Assembly (NCBI GenBank): GCA_008015155.1
Contig: SSFA01000001.1
Span: 1 to 44,934 of the forward strand
DNA: 44,934 nucleotides
From: Thiothrix sp.
GTDB lineage: Bacteria; Pseudomonadota; Gammaproteobacteria; Thiotrichales; Thiotrichaceae
Direction: 5' to 3'
Part shown: piece by piece, positions 36,704 to 43,513 of the stretch
Layout: each line of letters opens with the position of its first letter
How positions within the stretch are numbered: the stretch's first letter is position 1
The notes under the pieces: generated by a model
Told to the model about the DNA's origin: nothing
Seen by the model: only the letters and a program-made list of their open reading frames with translations
The model's database searches: none
Position numbers and translations under genes: made by a program

Positions 36704-37228
36704 ATGACCGATACACCGAAAAAAACATTGACCTTGAATAAGAAACCGATCACCACGCCCGCTGCTACCGTGAACCGCACCGGCAAGCGCATCATCCGAC
36801 GTGAAGATTTAAAGCCTGCACCGGCTAAACCAAGTGCAAACAAAGGCAAACCCTCCAGCAAGCCCACGAATAAGAAGAAACCAGCACGCAAACCCACCAA
36901 GAAGCCCACCATTGCCCCGAGTGACTTGAAAGCCAAGGAGCTGAACGACCGCTTGAATGCTTTTCCTGTTTGGTTGAACTTCCAGCCCTTAGCGATTGGG
37001 ATAGATAAAGACTTGTTCAAGCTGGTGAATGATGAACAGTTCCCCGGTGGTAGTAAGAAGGTGGTTCAAAAGGTCTTGAAGATGCACACCCGACATGGGC
37101 GCTATTTATCAGCACTGATACAAGGTGGTGAGCGCTATCAGTTGGATGGTGTGATCAATGGGGCGGTGACTGAACCCGAACAACAATGGGCAGCGGAGAA
37201 GATTAAAGAGCGAAACCAGAAGCAATGA
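36704..37228 (+). CDS. ProQ/FinO domain RNA chaperone
   Basis: 174 residues. Residues 1-75 are Lys/Pro/Ala-rich and disordered-looking (KKPARKPTKKPTIAPSDLKA); the FinO/ProQ domain follows (LNDRLNAFPVWLNFQPLAIG; GGSKKVVQKVLKMHTRHGRY; GGERYQLDGVINGAVTEPE). Proteins of this fold bind structured 3' ends of sRNAs and mRNAs; mobile-element versions regulate plasmid or phage functions. Overlaps the following XRE gene as ATGA. Confidence 0.9.
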   Translation: MTDTPKKTLTLNKKPITTPAATVNRTGKRIIRREDLKPAPAKPSANKGKPSSKPTNKKKPARKPTKKPTIAPSDLKAKELNDRLNAFPVWLNFQPLAIGIDKDLFKLVNDEQFPGGSKKVVQKVLKMHTRHGRYLSALIQGGERYQLDGVINGAVTEPEQQWAAEKIKERNQKQ

Positions 37229-37473
37229 CTTTCCAATCTATTGAACAGAACACCATTCTCCATGAAGTGGTGGCTCGTACTTTGAAAGAAGGTATTACCC
37301 CGATTCGTGCATGGCGCGAGTATTTGCAACTCACCCAAGCCGATATGGCTGAACGTTTGGGTATTTCTCAAAGTGCCTATGCACAACAGGAAGCGGTAGA
37401 GCATCCCCGCAAGACAACCCGTGCAAAAATTGCCAAGGCTTTGAATATTGATACAAACTTATTGGATTTTTAG
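37225..37473 (+). CDS. XRE family helix-turn-helix regulator
   Basis: 82 residues with a Cro/CI-type HTH: AWREYLQLTQADMAERLGIS followed by QSAYAQQE. The leading segment resembles antitoxin-type XRE proteins. ATGA overlap with the proQ-like gene implies coupled expression. The reading frame stays open after the TAG stop to a TAA at 37564-37566, an unexplained extension. Confidence 0.87.
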   Translation: MTFQSIEQNTILHEVVARTLKEGITPIRAWREYLQLTQADMAERLGISQSAYAQQEAVEHPRKTTRAKIAKALNIDTNLLDF

Positions 37474-37631
37474 GATTCACACAGGTCACACTCTAGCAAC
37501 GAACTCAAAGCCTATTTCATTCGTCAAGTCCGTGAAAAGCTAGAGAAGGGTGGACTGCTATGTTAAAAGCCAAGGAGCTAGGTATTAGTTTGAATGATTT
37601 TGTCTGTCAGGCTTTGCCATTCAGCTATTAA
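37474..37631 (+). pseudogene. Possible relic of a ribbon-helix-helix antitoxin gene
   Basis: Two short frames in tandem: NELKAYFIRQVREKLEKGGL ending at 37566, and an overlapping ATG at 37560 giving MLKAKELGISLNDFVCQALP, ending at 37631. Joined, they resemble an Arc/RHH-type antitoxin end, and a terminator follows. Short and speculative. Confidence 0.25.
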
Positions 37632-37661
37632 ACAGATTATTTATTTTTCAAATTTTTACCC

Positions 37662-37686
37662 AAGCCGGACAACGATCCGGCTTTTT
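37662..37686 (+). terminator. Rho-independent terminator before mazEF
   Basis: AAGCCGGA pairs with TCCGGCTT around CAACGA, then TTTTT. Nearly the same sequence as the terminator after mazF. Confidence 0.85.
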
Positions 37687-37779
37687 CATGCCTGCCACAC
37701 TGCAATAATTTTCCAAAAAGAAAACTATGCTATGCTTTGAGTGTCTAATTCATTCAATCAACACAGAGAGCACGTAAAG

Positions 37780-38046
37780 ATGGCAACAGCAACGCTTAGA
37801 ACTGTAGGTAATTCGGTGGCCGTGGTCATTCCTAAGCAATGGCTAGAGGTCTTAAAGTTACAGGCCGGTTCACAAGTTGAGCTTGCACTAGACGGGAACC
37901 GCTTAACCCTGCAAGCACCCATTAAACTCCCTCGAAAAAAATACACCTTGGAGCAACTGCTGGCTGAGTGTGATCCTAATGCGCCTTATCCTGAAGAGTT
38001 GCACGAGTGGGATAACATGCCAGCGGTAGGGCGTGAAGTATGGTAA
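37780..38046 (+). CDS. mazE: MazE-type antitoxin
   Basis: 88 residues from ATG 37780. AbrB/MazE swapped-hairpin DNA-binding domain at 1-50 (TATLRTVGNSVAVVIPKQWL; LKLQAGSQVELALDGNRLTL), then an acidic toxin-binding tail with a LLAECDPNAPYPEELHEWD segment. Neutralises MazF and represses the operon. An upstream in-frame GTG would add 13 residues that are not part of the family. Confidence 0.9.
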   Translation: MATATLRTVGNSVAVVIPKQWLEVLKLQAGSQVELALDGNRLTLQAPIKLPRKKYTLEQLLAECDPNAPYPEELHEWDNMPAVGREVW

Positions 38047-38402
38047 GCCGTGGTGGTTTTCAGCGGGGTGATATTGTCCGCGTAAGCCTGAATCCTACCG
38101 TAGGCCGTGAGCTACAAGGGGAATTGCGTCCGGCCTTGGTTATCTCAGAAGGTTCGTTTAATCAACTGACAGGTACACCGCTGGTTTTACCCATTACTCA
38201 AGGCGGCAATCTGGCACGCTTGTCAGGTTTCACCGTGCCTTTGATGGGCAGTGGTACAGAAACGCAAGGAGTGATCTTGGTTCATGCTATCCGTGCTATG
38301 GATTTGCAAGGTAGAGGTGCTAAGAAGATCGAAACCGTACCAGAAAGTATCATGGATGAGGTACTTGCTAAGTTAGCGGGTGTCTTGGGACTAGATGAAT
38401 AG
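38040..38402 (+). CDS. mazF: MazF/PemK-type endoribonuclease toxin
   Basis: 120 residues: FQRGDIVRVSLNPTVGRELQ, GELRPALVISEGSFNQL, LVLPITQGGNLARLSGFTVP, and ILVHAIRAMDLQGRGAKKIE. Family toxins cut mRNA at short sites. Overlaps mazE by 7 nt. Likely stabilises the integrated element or aborts phage infection. Confidence 0.93.
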   Translation: MVSRGGFQRGDIVRVSLNPTVGRELQGELRPALVISEGSFNQLTGTPLVLPITQGGNLARLSGFTVPLMGSGTETQGVILVHAIRAMDLQGRGAKKIETVPESIMDEVLAKLAGVLGLDE

Positions 38403-38427
38403 CTGATAAAGAGTTTTCAAAGATTAG

Positions 38428-38451
38428 AGCCGGATACGATCCGGCTTTTTC
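38428..38451 (+). terminator. Rho-independent terminator after mazF
   Basis: AGCCGGAT pairs with ATCCGGCT around ACG, then a T-run. Shares CCGG stem and tail with the terminator before mazE. Confidence 0.88.
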
Positions 38452-38593
38452 GTTTCTGCTGCTAGTCAGTTGAAATTTATTTTCCCCAGCCGCTCGCGCC
38501 CTCGCGCCTTGCGAGATTTGTGTCGTTTATAGGGAGAATTACAAAGCTATATCTCTATAAAGCCTTATAAAACAAGATATTAGTAAAATAGCC

Positions 38594-38645
38594 TATTGGA
38601 CAGATTTGCACATTGTCCAATACATAAAAATCATTACAAATGATT
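38594..38645. promoter_or_regulatory. Two inverted repeats upstream of the capsid gene
   Basis: TATTGGACA-N11-TGTCCAATA at 38594-38622 is a perfect 9-bp dyad; AATCATT-ACA-AATGATT at 38629-38645 is a 7-bp dyad. GGACAATTA recurs right before the capsid ATG. They sit just upstream of a promoter candidate, so they may be operators for the late gene. The rest of the 365-nt gap after mazF holds only a terminator, AT-rich DNA and a 21-codon frame. Confidence 0.55.
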
Positions 38646-38660
38646 GATTTAAAACATGAT

Positions 38661-38688
38661 TTGACTACTAGCCATAAAGGTATATCAT
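38661..38688 (+). promoter_or_regulatory. Promoter candidate for the capsid operon
   Basis: TTGACT at 38661-38666, 16-bp spacer, TATCAT at 38683-38688. Transcription would start near 38695, leaving a ~70-nt leader with an ACGTC-N5-GACGT dyad. No Shine-Dalgarno sequence is seen before the capsid ATG. Confidence 0.45.
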
Positions 38689-38767
38689 GTTGAATGAGTG
38701 GGTGTATAAAGCACTGACTGAACACGTCGTGATGACGTATTTATCCTGGTAAACTGGACAATTAATA

Positions 38768-39796
38768 ATGAAAGACCTAACACGGCGCTTGCTAGACCAG
38801 CAATTCACAGCGCGAAAAGTTCGCTTTGGCGAAACTCAATACTATCAACCTGTTCAACAACAAAAGGCCTATTTAGCCGCGAGCGAACAAGCCGCCTTTC
38901 TCAAAGAAGTGAATCATATTCCCGTTACTTCACAGATGGGGGAACGGATTGGCATTGGTTCAAGTCGCCCTTTAGCTAGCCGCACCAATACCGAGATTAA
39001 AGACCGCTCGACCCGTGACCCTTCTAGCCTTGCTAGTGATTTATATAAATGTGAACAAACCAACTTCGACAGCCACATTTCTTATAGAACCCTAGATTCA
39101 TGGGCACATGCGGGTAATTTCCAAGAAGCTTATGCCTTAAACCTACTGGCACAGAAAGCCCGTGACCGTTTAATGATTGGCTGGAATGGCTTAACGGCCG
39201 ACGAAGAAACCGACCTAACGGCTAACCCGCTCTTACAAGATGTGAATATCGGCTGGCTAGAAAAAACCCGCCTGCATGAACCTAAACGCATTTTAGGCTA
39301 TGACTCAGACGGCGAAGCCACCACCGATACTTATCAATTAGGTGTGAATGGCGTTTACGGTAGCCTTGATGCATTAGCTTTTGACCTCATTACCAACTTA
39401 CTCGACGCTTGGCATCAAGCTAGCGATGATCTGGTTGTCATGGTTGGGCGTGAGATTTGGACAAGTCATGGCTTAAGTCTATTGGCTAACAGCACGTTAC
39501 CGACTGAACGAGTGGCTTTACAGACATGGTTTGCCGCCCAAACGGTCGCCGGTTTACCTTGTATCATGCCGCCCTTTATGCCAGCGCGTGCGGTGGTGAT
39601 TACCAGCTATAAAAATCTCTCGATCTATTACCAATTGGAGACTATGCGCCGCGTTGTCTTGGATAATGCCAAGCGTGATCGTATTGAGGAGTATCACTCC
39701 CAAAATGAAGCCTATGTGATTGAAGATTATGGCAAGTTTGCAGCGATTCGCCCGGAAGCGGTGCTATTGCCTGATGGTCAAGGCGGTTGGCAATAA
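38768..39796 (+). CDS. P2-family phage major capsid protein (gpN-like)
   Basis: 342 residues (P2 gpN 357). Colinear matches to P2 gpN: SQMGERIGIGSSRPLASRTN, SSLASDLYKCEQTNFDSHIS, YRTLDSWAHAGNFQEAYALN, NPLLQDVNIGWLEKTRLHEP, VYGSLDALAFDLITNLLDAW, VITSYKNLSIYYQLE, EAYVIEDYGKFA. Forms the icosahedral shell. In P2 the preceding genes are portal, large terminase and scaffold/protease; none is found upstream here. The next gene starts directly after its stop. Confidence 0.95.
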   Translation: MKDLTRRLLDQQFTARKVRFGETQYYQPVQQQKAYLAASEQAAFLKEVNHIPVTSQMGERIGIGSSRPLASRTNTEIKDRSTRDPSSLASDLYKCEQTNFDSHISYRTLDSWAHAGNFQEAYALNLLAQKARDRLMIGWNGLTADEETDLTANPLLQDVNIGWLEKTRLHEPKRILGYDSDGEATTDTYQLGVNGVYGSLDALAFDLITNLLDAWHQASDDLVVMVGREIWTSHGLSLLANSTLPTERVALQTWFAAQTVAGLPCIMPPFMPARAVVITSYKNLSIYYQLETMRRVVLDNAKRDRIEEYHSQNEAYVIEDYGKFAAIRPEAVLLPDGQGGWQ

Positions 39797-40222
39797 ATGC
39801 TTTCACCCGCCGCTCAACAGCGTGCAGCCTTTGCCCGTGTGGAACCTGACAAGATCGAGGTTCAAGCCGCACCGAACCTGCTGATGACTAAGTTCAGTAT
39901 GGACTTAGCACGCATCAAGCATTTGAAAAGTCGGCAAAAGCGCACCCAAACCAAGCAAAGCTTATTACCTGAGTATCAAGCATGGCTGGATGAGCAACTA
40001 GCCAAAGTGGAGCCTTTGCTTAGCCATGAAGCCACTATGTTGGCTTGGTTGTTGATTTGGCATCTGGATACAGGGCTTTATGGTCGCACTTTGGAGCTGT
40101 TGAGCTTTGCTTTATGCCACGGTATTCAAGCGCCGCGTGAATTTGAGCGTAACTTGATTGAGTTGGTCACGGAGGAAATTAGCCTGATCTTATCCAGCGC
40201 GAACAATGCGCCGCAAAAATAG
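39797..40222 (+). CDS. Terminase small subunit (P2 gpM-like), N-terminal part
   Basis: 141 residues aligned with the first part of P2 gpM: MLSPAAQQRAAFARVE, a KSRQKRTQTKQSLLPEYQAW segment and MLAWLLIWHLDTGLYGRTLE. Gene order capsid then gpM is as in P2. The frame stops at TAG 40220-40222 inside the region that should be continuous, right after a five-A run. The downstream gene carries the rest. One extra A would fuse the two, so this is either a recent frameshift, a sequencing error or a programmed -1 shift. Confidence 0.82.
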   Translation: MLSPAAQQRAAFARVEPDKIEVQAAPNLLMTKFSMDLARIKHLKSRQKRTQTKQSLLPEYQAWLDEQLAKVEPLLSHEATMLAWLLIWHLDTGLYGRTLELLSFALCHGIQAPREFERNLIELVTEEISLILSSANNAPQK

Positions 40223-40245
40223 CACTATTAAGACGTTTAGCTGAA

Positions 40246-40659
40246 TTGGTAGAAGGTCAAGACATGGCTGACCCGATCTTAGCCAAACTTTATAAGGCAC
40301 AAGGCTTAGCTTGTTTGAAAACGAACCCTAACGAAGCAACGGTATATTTTCAGCAAGCCCAAGCGCTCTATAGCAAGATTGGTGTGAAGCGTTACCTTAA
40401 TCAACTTACCCGAGTAACGCGCACTAAGACCGTTAAAGCGTCCTTACAGGCTTATCAATTATCGGCACGGGCAGCGGCACAACTGATGGGAGTCAGTACA
40501 CCCACCCTGATTCGACGGGCTAAGCGTCATCCTGAGTTATTGCCGCATTTAGCTTTAACGATGGGTACACGCACGGTTTACCGTTTTAGCCCAGTAGATA
40601 TTAAGCACTATCTGCAACAACAAATGATTTCAAAACAAAATAAGGATTTAACAAAATGA
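40246..40659 (+). CDS. Terminase small subunit (gpM-like), C-terminal part plus HTH domain
   Basis: 137 residues from TTG 40246 (ATG 40264 also possible). The frame is open back to about 40183, reading into the gpM alignment. DMADPILAKLYKAQGLACLK and NEATVYFQQAQALYSKIGVK match the TPR-like end of P2 gpM (MPDEVRAKLHKITGLFLRDG). An added C-terminal domain (LSARAAAQLMGVSTPTLIRR; TVYRFSPVDIKHYLQQQ) is a MerR/excisionase-like winged helix not present in P2 gpM. It could supply packaging-site recognition; inference. Confidence 0.72.
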   Translation: MVEGQDMADPILAKLYKAQGLACLKTNPNEATVYFQQAQALYSKIGVKRYLNQLTRVTRTKTVKASLQAYQLSARAAAQLMGVSTPTLIRRAKRHPELLPHLALTMGTRTVYRFSPVDIKHYLQQQMISKQNKDLTK

Positions 40660-40805
40660 GTATTTTAAAAACGAAGCGTCAAAAAATGGGCTTTTGGGTA
40701 TGGATGGAACTAGCGCGTTTGCGTCGTGGTTTACAGCGCTTAGATAAAGCCATTGATTCATTAGAAGATCGAGTGATTCAACGCTATGACCTCCCAAGCT
40801 ACTAA
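40656..40805 (+). CDS. Small basic protein, unknown
   Basis: 49 residues (MSILKTKRQKMGFWVWMELA...), starting as ATGA overlap with the previous stop and overlapping the next gene by 20 nt. Arg/Lys-rich, with a predicted amphipathic helix (LRRGLQRLDKAIDSLEDRV). The tight packing supports it being a real gene. No family recognised. Confidence 0.5.
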   Translation: MSILKTKRQKMGFWVWMELARLRRGLQRLDKAIDSLEDRVIQRYDLPSY

Positions 40806-41124
40806 CTTCAATCAAGGATTCAATAAGCTTCAGCAGGCTTTGCAAGAAATCGGCTTATTAAGACAGGATTATGCTAGGGATTTACTGGAGCAATCTTTAG
40901 CGTTAGAGGCAGGTAAAAAGCAAGGCGGCTTACCAAGTGCCTATTTTAATAAAATGGAACTGATGGCCGTTAAATCAGCGGTTATCACTGAAAAAATGGG
41001 TAGCCTCATGACCCTGATGGCAGCTTATGAGCAATCAAACACACCTCACGCAAAGCCAGTCCTGAATCACAGTGTGCAAGCCTTGGGAGGAAAATTAGAG
41101 GGGATCGATTTGTTGTATTGTTAA
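40786..41124 (+). CDS. Hypothetical helical protein in capsid operon
   Basis: 112 residues, mostly helical (NQGFNKLQQALQEIGLLRQD; AVITEKMGSLMTLMAAYEQ). Last gene of the capsid-terminase transcript before a strong terminator. In P2 the head-completion gene L is at this position, but I see no resemblance. Confidence 0.6.
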   Translation: MTSQATNFNQGFNKLQQALQEIGLLRQDYARDLLEQSLALEAGKKQGGLPSAYFNKMELMAVKSAVITEKMGSLMTLMAAYEQSNTPHAKPVLNHSVQALGGKLEGIDLLYC

Positions 41125-41219
41125 TTTAATCTTTACCTCCTGACCACCCAGCTTTAGCTAGGAACTAAGGCTGGTTTGCATATAGTCAAGATCGTGCTAC
41201 TTTCTTGAATCACAAAAAT

Positions 41220-41248
41220 AAAGGGAGTCCGGCAAGACTCCCTTTTTT
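41220..41248 (+). terminator. Rho-independent terminator of the capsid operon
   Basis: AAAGGGAGTC pairs with GACTCCCTTT around CGGCAA, followed by a run of T. Separates the capsid block from the next gene. Confidence 0.88.
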
Positions 41249-41293
41249 GTTTTCCTGATTAGTTTGCTGACCAAAGAGCAGGAGTCGTTAATC

Positions 41294-42028
41294 ATGCCAG
41301 ATGATCACCCTAGCATCAATTCGTGCTTATGTGATGAAGAACGTTCGCTGTATGAACAGTTACCGGACTTTCATCGTGAATATATTTATTCTCTTTGTAA
41401 AGAAAGTGTGTCCCATGATGATTTTCACGCAAATATCTTGAATGCAGGTTATTGGTCAGTCCGTGAGTCAATAGGCTGGTCTAGCCGATTGAGCAATGTT
41501 TGTAGATTGGTATTTCCGTTTCAGTTTTTAGCGGATGCTGAGGAGCATTTTTCAAGAGAAATGTATTGGGAGTTCCACCCTGACCCAGTTAAGAAGTTTG
41601 CTCGTCTCTTGGGTATGCCGAATATTCCAGTATCTGAATTTTGGGCTAGACAAGAACAAGAACAAGAACAAGAACAAGAACAAGAACAGCGGGATATTGA
41701 TGCTTTTTTAATGACCATTATAAGTTTGGCTCGCTTTGATGCTCAATGCTTAGAAGGCTTGAATAGCACGGTACGTGGCGCAATTTTAGTATGGCGGGAT
41801 TATGTTGGCTTATCAAAGCAGCAACTTGTCAGAGAAAAACAAACTAAATCAGAGCCAAAGCGTGAAATAAATAAGCGCCATCAAGCATGGTATGACCGTT
41901 ATAAAGAGTTAAAAGCAGCGGATATATACGGAAAGAAGGATAACTCTTTCTATCAAGATATAGCTAATGAGTGGTTGGTAGACGTATCAGTTGTGCGTAA
42001 AGCAGTAGAGCGCCAAAAAAAGTTTTAG
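41294..42028 (+). CDS. Hypothetical protein with Gln-Glu repeat
   Basis: 244 residues from ATG 41294, with AGGAG 9 nt upstream; the frame is open ten codons earlier. N-terminal half is a mixed fold (LYEQLPDFHREYIYSLCKES), then a (QE)6Q tract at residues 120-132 and a basic C-terminal part (KSEPKREINKRHQAWYDRYK) ending in a helix-turn-helix-like ANEWLVDVSVVRKAVERQ. Possibly DNA-binding. Family not recognised. Confidence 0.6.
   Translation: MPDDHPSINSCLCDEERSLYEQLPDFHREYIYSLCKESVSHDDFHANILNAGYWSVRESIGWSSRLSNVCRLVFPFQFLADAEEHFSREMYWEFHPDPVKKFARLLGMPNIPVSEFWARQEQEQEQEQEQEQRDIDAFLMTIISLARFDAQCLEGLNSTVRGAILVWRDYVGLSKQQLVREKQTKSEPKREINKRHQAWYDRYKELKAADIYGKKDNSFYQDIANEWLVDVSVVRKAVERQKKF
41651..41689 (+). 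repeat. Hexanucleotide tandem repeat CAAGAA x6.5
   Basis: Six perfect CAAGAA copies plus CAG encode (QE)6Q. The 6-bp unit keeps the frame, so copy-number change would only alter linker length. Confidence 0.9.
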
Positions 42029-42080
42029 ACAGTTAGGCAATTTGCCTATTTTGCCTAAACACAGCTAAAAAAATCTGACA

Positions 42081-42147
42081 AAAATGACCTTATGAAAAAA
42101 GCCCGCTACGAGGCGGGCTTGGTATTAATATGCTGAAAGGTCATTTT
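42081..42147. repeat. Nested inverted repeats with an inner hairpin
   Basis: Outer arms AAAATGACCTT (42081-42091) and AAGGTCATTTT (42137-42147) are perfect 11-bp complements. Inside, AAGCCCGC (42099-42106) pairs with GCGGGCTT (42113-42120). Read on the minus strand the inner hairpin is followed by six T, a good leftward terminator although all nearby genes run right. Confidence 0.7.
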
Positions 42148-42148
42148 A

Positions 42149-42811
42149 GTGAAAACTTACACCCAACACCATTCCCAAAAATCCGCCAAACACACCTTGA
42201 CGGGAAAACCATCACTTGCTAGCCTTAAACACGTACCAAGTGAACACACTCGGCACAACGAAAAGCAAACTTACGGCGGCAAAGTAAAGAATACGCAACC
42301 GCCTACACCGTGCGGTTTTTTTATTTCCGCTACACTAGGCGATTCTAATGAATTGTCGGGAGTAGCAAGGAATACAACACCGCTATGCGGCAATACTTGC
42401 AGCGTTTCCGTAAGGACGCTTTTCGGCTCCCGACTGCTTTTATGCAGTCAACACGAAAAACATACTTACGAGAACAACGCGATGCAAAACACGCAAACAC
42501 CCGCTATTGGTGCGCACGCACACTTAGCGAAGGGCTTCAACCCTGAATCAATCGGCACACCCTGCCTACTCCCTTTCCAAACCTACATCGCAGCCCTTGA
42601 GCAAGCCCAAGCTGATAAGGCACGTAAAGGCAAAGGCCAAGCCTATGCACAGCTCCTAAACGCCTTCCATCAAGCGATACTCCCCTTATTTTTTGCCGAA
42701 GCTCAGGGCAATCTTTCTGAAGTCTCGCGCTTAATGGGCATTCACCGCGAAACCATCAGCATTTGGTGCAAGCAACTAGGCTTGAATACCCGTGCGGAGG
42801 TGCAAGCATGA
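42149..42811 (+). CDS. Ash-like N-terminus joined to a Fis-type HTH protein
   Basis: 220 residues from GTG 42149. Residues ~50-105 (TPCGFFISATLGDSNELSGV; TPLCGNTCSVSVRTLFGSRL) resemble the Ash/Icd-like proteins found in P4-like elements, where the DNA may act as a regulatory RNA as much as a protein. Residues ~110-220 start at a possible internal ATG (42482, MQNTQTPAIGAHAHLAKGF) and end in a Fis-type HTH (NLSEVSRLMGIHRETISIWC). Which start is used is open. The stop overlaps the next ATG as ATGA. Confidence 0.6.
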   Translation: MKTYTQHHSQKSAKHTLTGKPSLASLKHVPSEHTRHNEKQTYGGKVKNTQPPTPCGFFISATLGDSNELSGVARNTTPLCGNTCSVSVRTLFGSRLLLCSQHEKHTYENNAMQNTQTPAIGAHAHLAKGFNPESIGTPCLLPFQTYIAALEQAQADKARKGKGQAYAQLLNAFHQAILPLFFAEAQGNLSEVSRLMGIHRETISIWCKQLGLNTRAEVQA

Positions 42812-42993
42812 AAGCCCACACTTTTGAGCAAAAACTGCAACGCGCACAACAGCACATCAGCCAGCGTTTAAGCCATGCCGAACCCAGCCGCGTGAATGGA
42901 CTCCGAGCCAAACTATGGGTTCGATGGATGAAGCAACAAAAGCTCTTGAATGAATCTCATCCCAGTCGCTACCAGCAAGGGGGACAAGCATGA
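42808..42993 (+). CDS. Small basic protein, unknown
   Basis: 61 residues from ATG 42808 behind GGAGG, coupled to the preceding HTH gene (ATGA) and to the next gene (4-nt overlap). Rich in Gln, His, Arg and Lys (KLQRAQQHISQRLSHAEPSR). No family recognised; composition suggests nucleic-acid binding. Confidence 0.62.
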   Translation: MKAHTFEQKLQRAQQHISQRLSHAEPSRVNGLRAKLWVRWMKQQKLLNESHPSRYQQGGQA

Positions 42994-43259
42994 AACCCTT
43001 AAGCATTGATCGCCATTGCACCGTTGAACGCTTGCACGATGATTTAGAGACCATTTACAGCTTGTTGTGGCTGGCGATTGACTCGATTGAACAACACAAG
43101 CTAATCGAAATTGATCACGTGACCCACGGCCTACGCCTTGCCACCGACAAGGCATGGGCACAAATGAGCGCCGCGAAACAGCTCCAAGATGAGCTGTATC
43201 AAGAGTTTTTAGCCAGTAACCAATCCAGCAAACGTGCTCAAACGGAGGTGAAAGCATGA
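42990..43259 (+). CDS. Hypothetical small helical protein
   Basis: 89 residues, largely helical (VERLHDDLETIYSLLWLAID; RLATDKAWAQMSAAKQLQDE). ATG overlaps the upstream stop and its own stop overlaps the next start. The opening resembles short DUF3077/DUF6124-like proteins but not enough to assign. Confidence 0.62.
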   Translation: MKPLSIDRHCTVERLHDDLETIYSLLWLAIDSIEQHKLIEIDHVTHGLRLATDKAWAQMSAAKQLQDELYQEFLASNQSSKRAQTEVKA

Positions 43260-43504
43260 ACCGCTTAGCTATTCACCTCCCCTTGCTGGTTAAATTCACC
43301 GCCTTCGCTGCTTTGGCGTGGGCAGTGCTGAAAATTGTACTGATTGCTCAAAGCTATGGTGTTTTTGTTGCCGTGGTCTTTGCTGGTTTGCACTTGCCAC
43401 TATGCCTATTCAGTACCCTATTTGTGTGGTGGTTGTTTGACCTGCACCAAGGCTTAGGCTTCTTGGCATTGGCCAGCAGCCTCTTAAACGCTGTATTGAT
43501 TTAG
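43256..43504 (+). CDS. Small membrane protein
   Basis: 82 residues with three hydrophobic segments (LLVKFTAFAALAWAVLKIVL; FVAVVFAGLHLPLCLFSTLF; LGFLALASSLLNAVLI) and no catalytic motif. Coupled to the gene before it by an ATGA overlap, with GGAGG upstream. Precedes a larger membrane protein and may work with it. Confidence 0.65.
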   Translation: MNRLAIHLPLLVKFTAFAALAWAVLKIVLIAQSYGVFVAVVFAGLHLPLCLFSTLFVWWLFDLHQGLGFLALASSLLNAVLI

Positions 43505-43513
43505 GAGGCCACC

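Noticed and set aside
38687..38755. 21-codon frame starting ATGTTGAATGAG between mazF and the capsid gene
   Set aside because: It starts at the proposed -10 box, has no ribosome site and no recognisable sequence; probably leader DNA.
40208..40222. Canonical -1 frameshift heptamer in the terminase gene
   Set aside because: The sequence G-CAA-AAA does not fit X-XXY-YYZ, and I see no clear stimulatory stem, so programmed shifting is not claimed.
41651..41689. Regular repeat as a possible CRISPR
   Set aside because: It is a 6-bp microsatellite in a coding frame without spacers; no CRISPR array is seen in the window.
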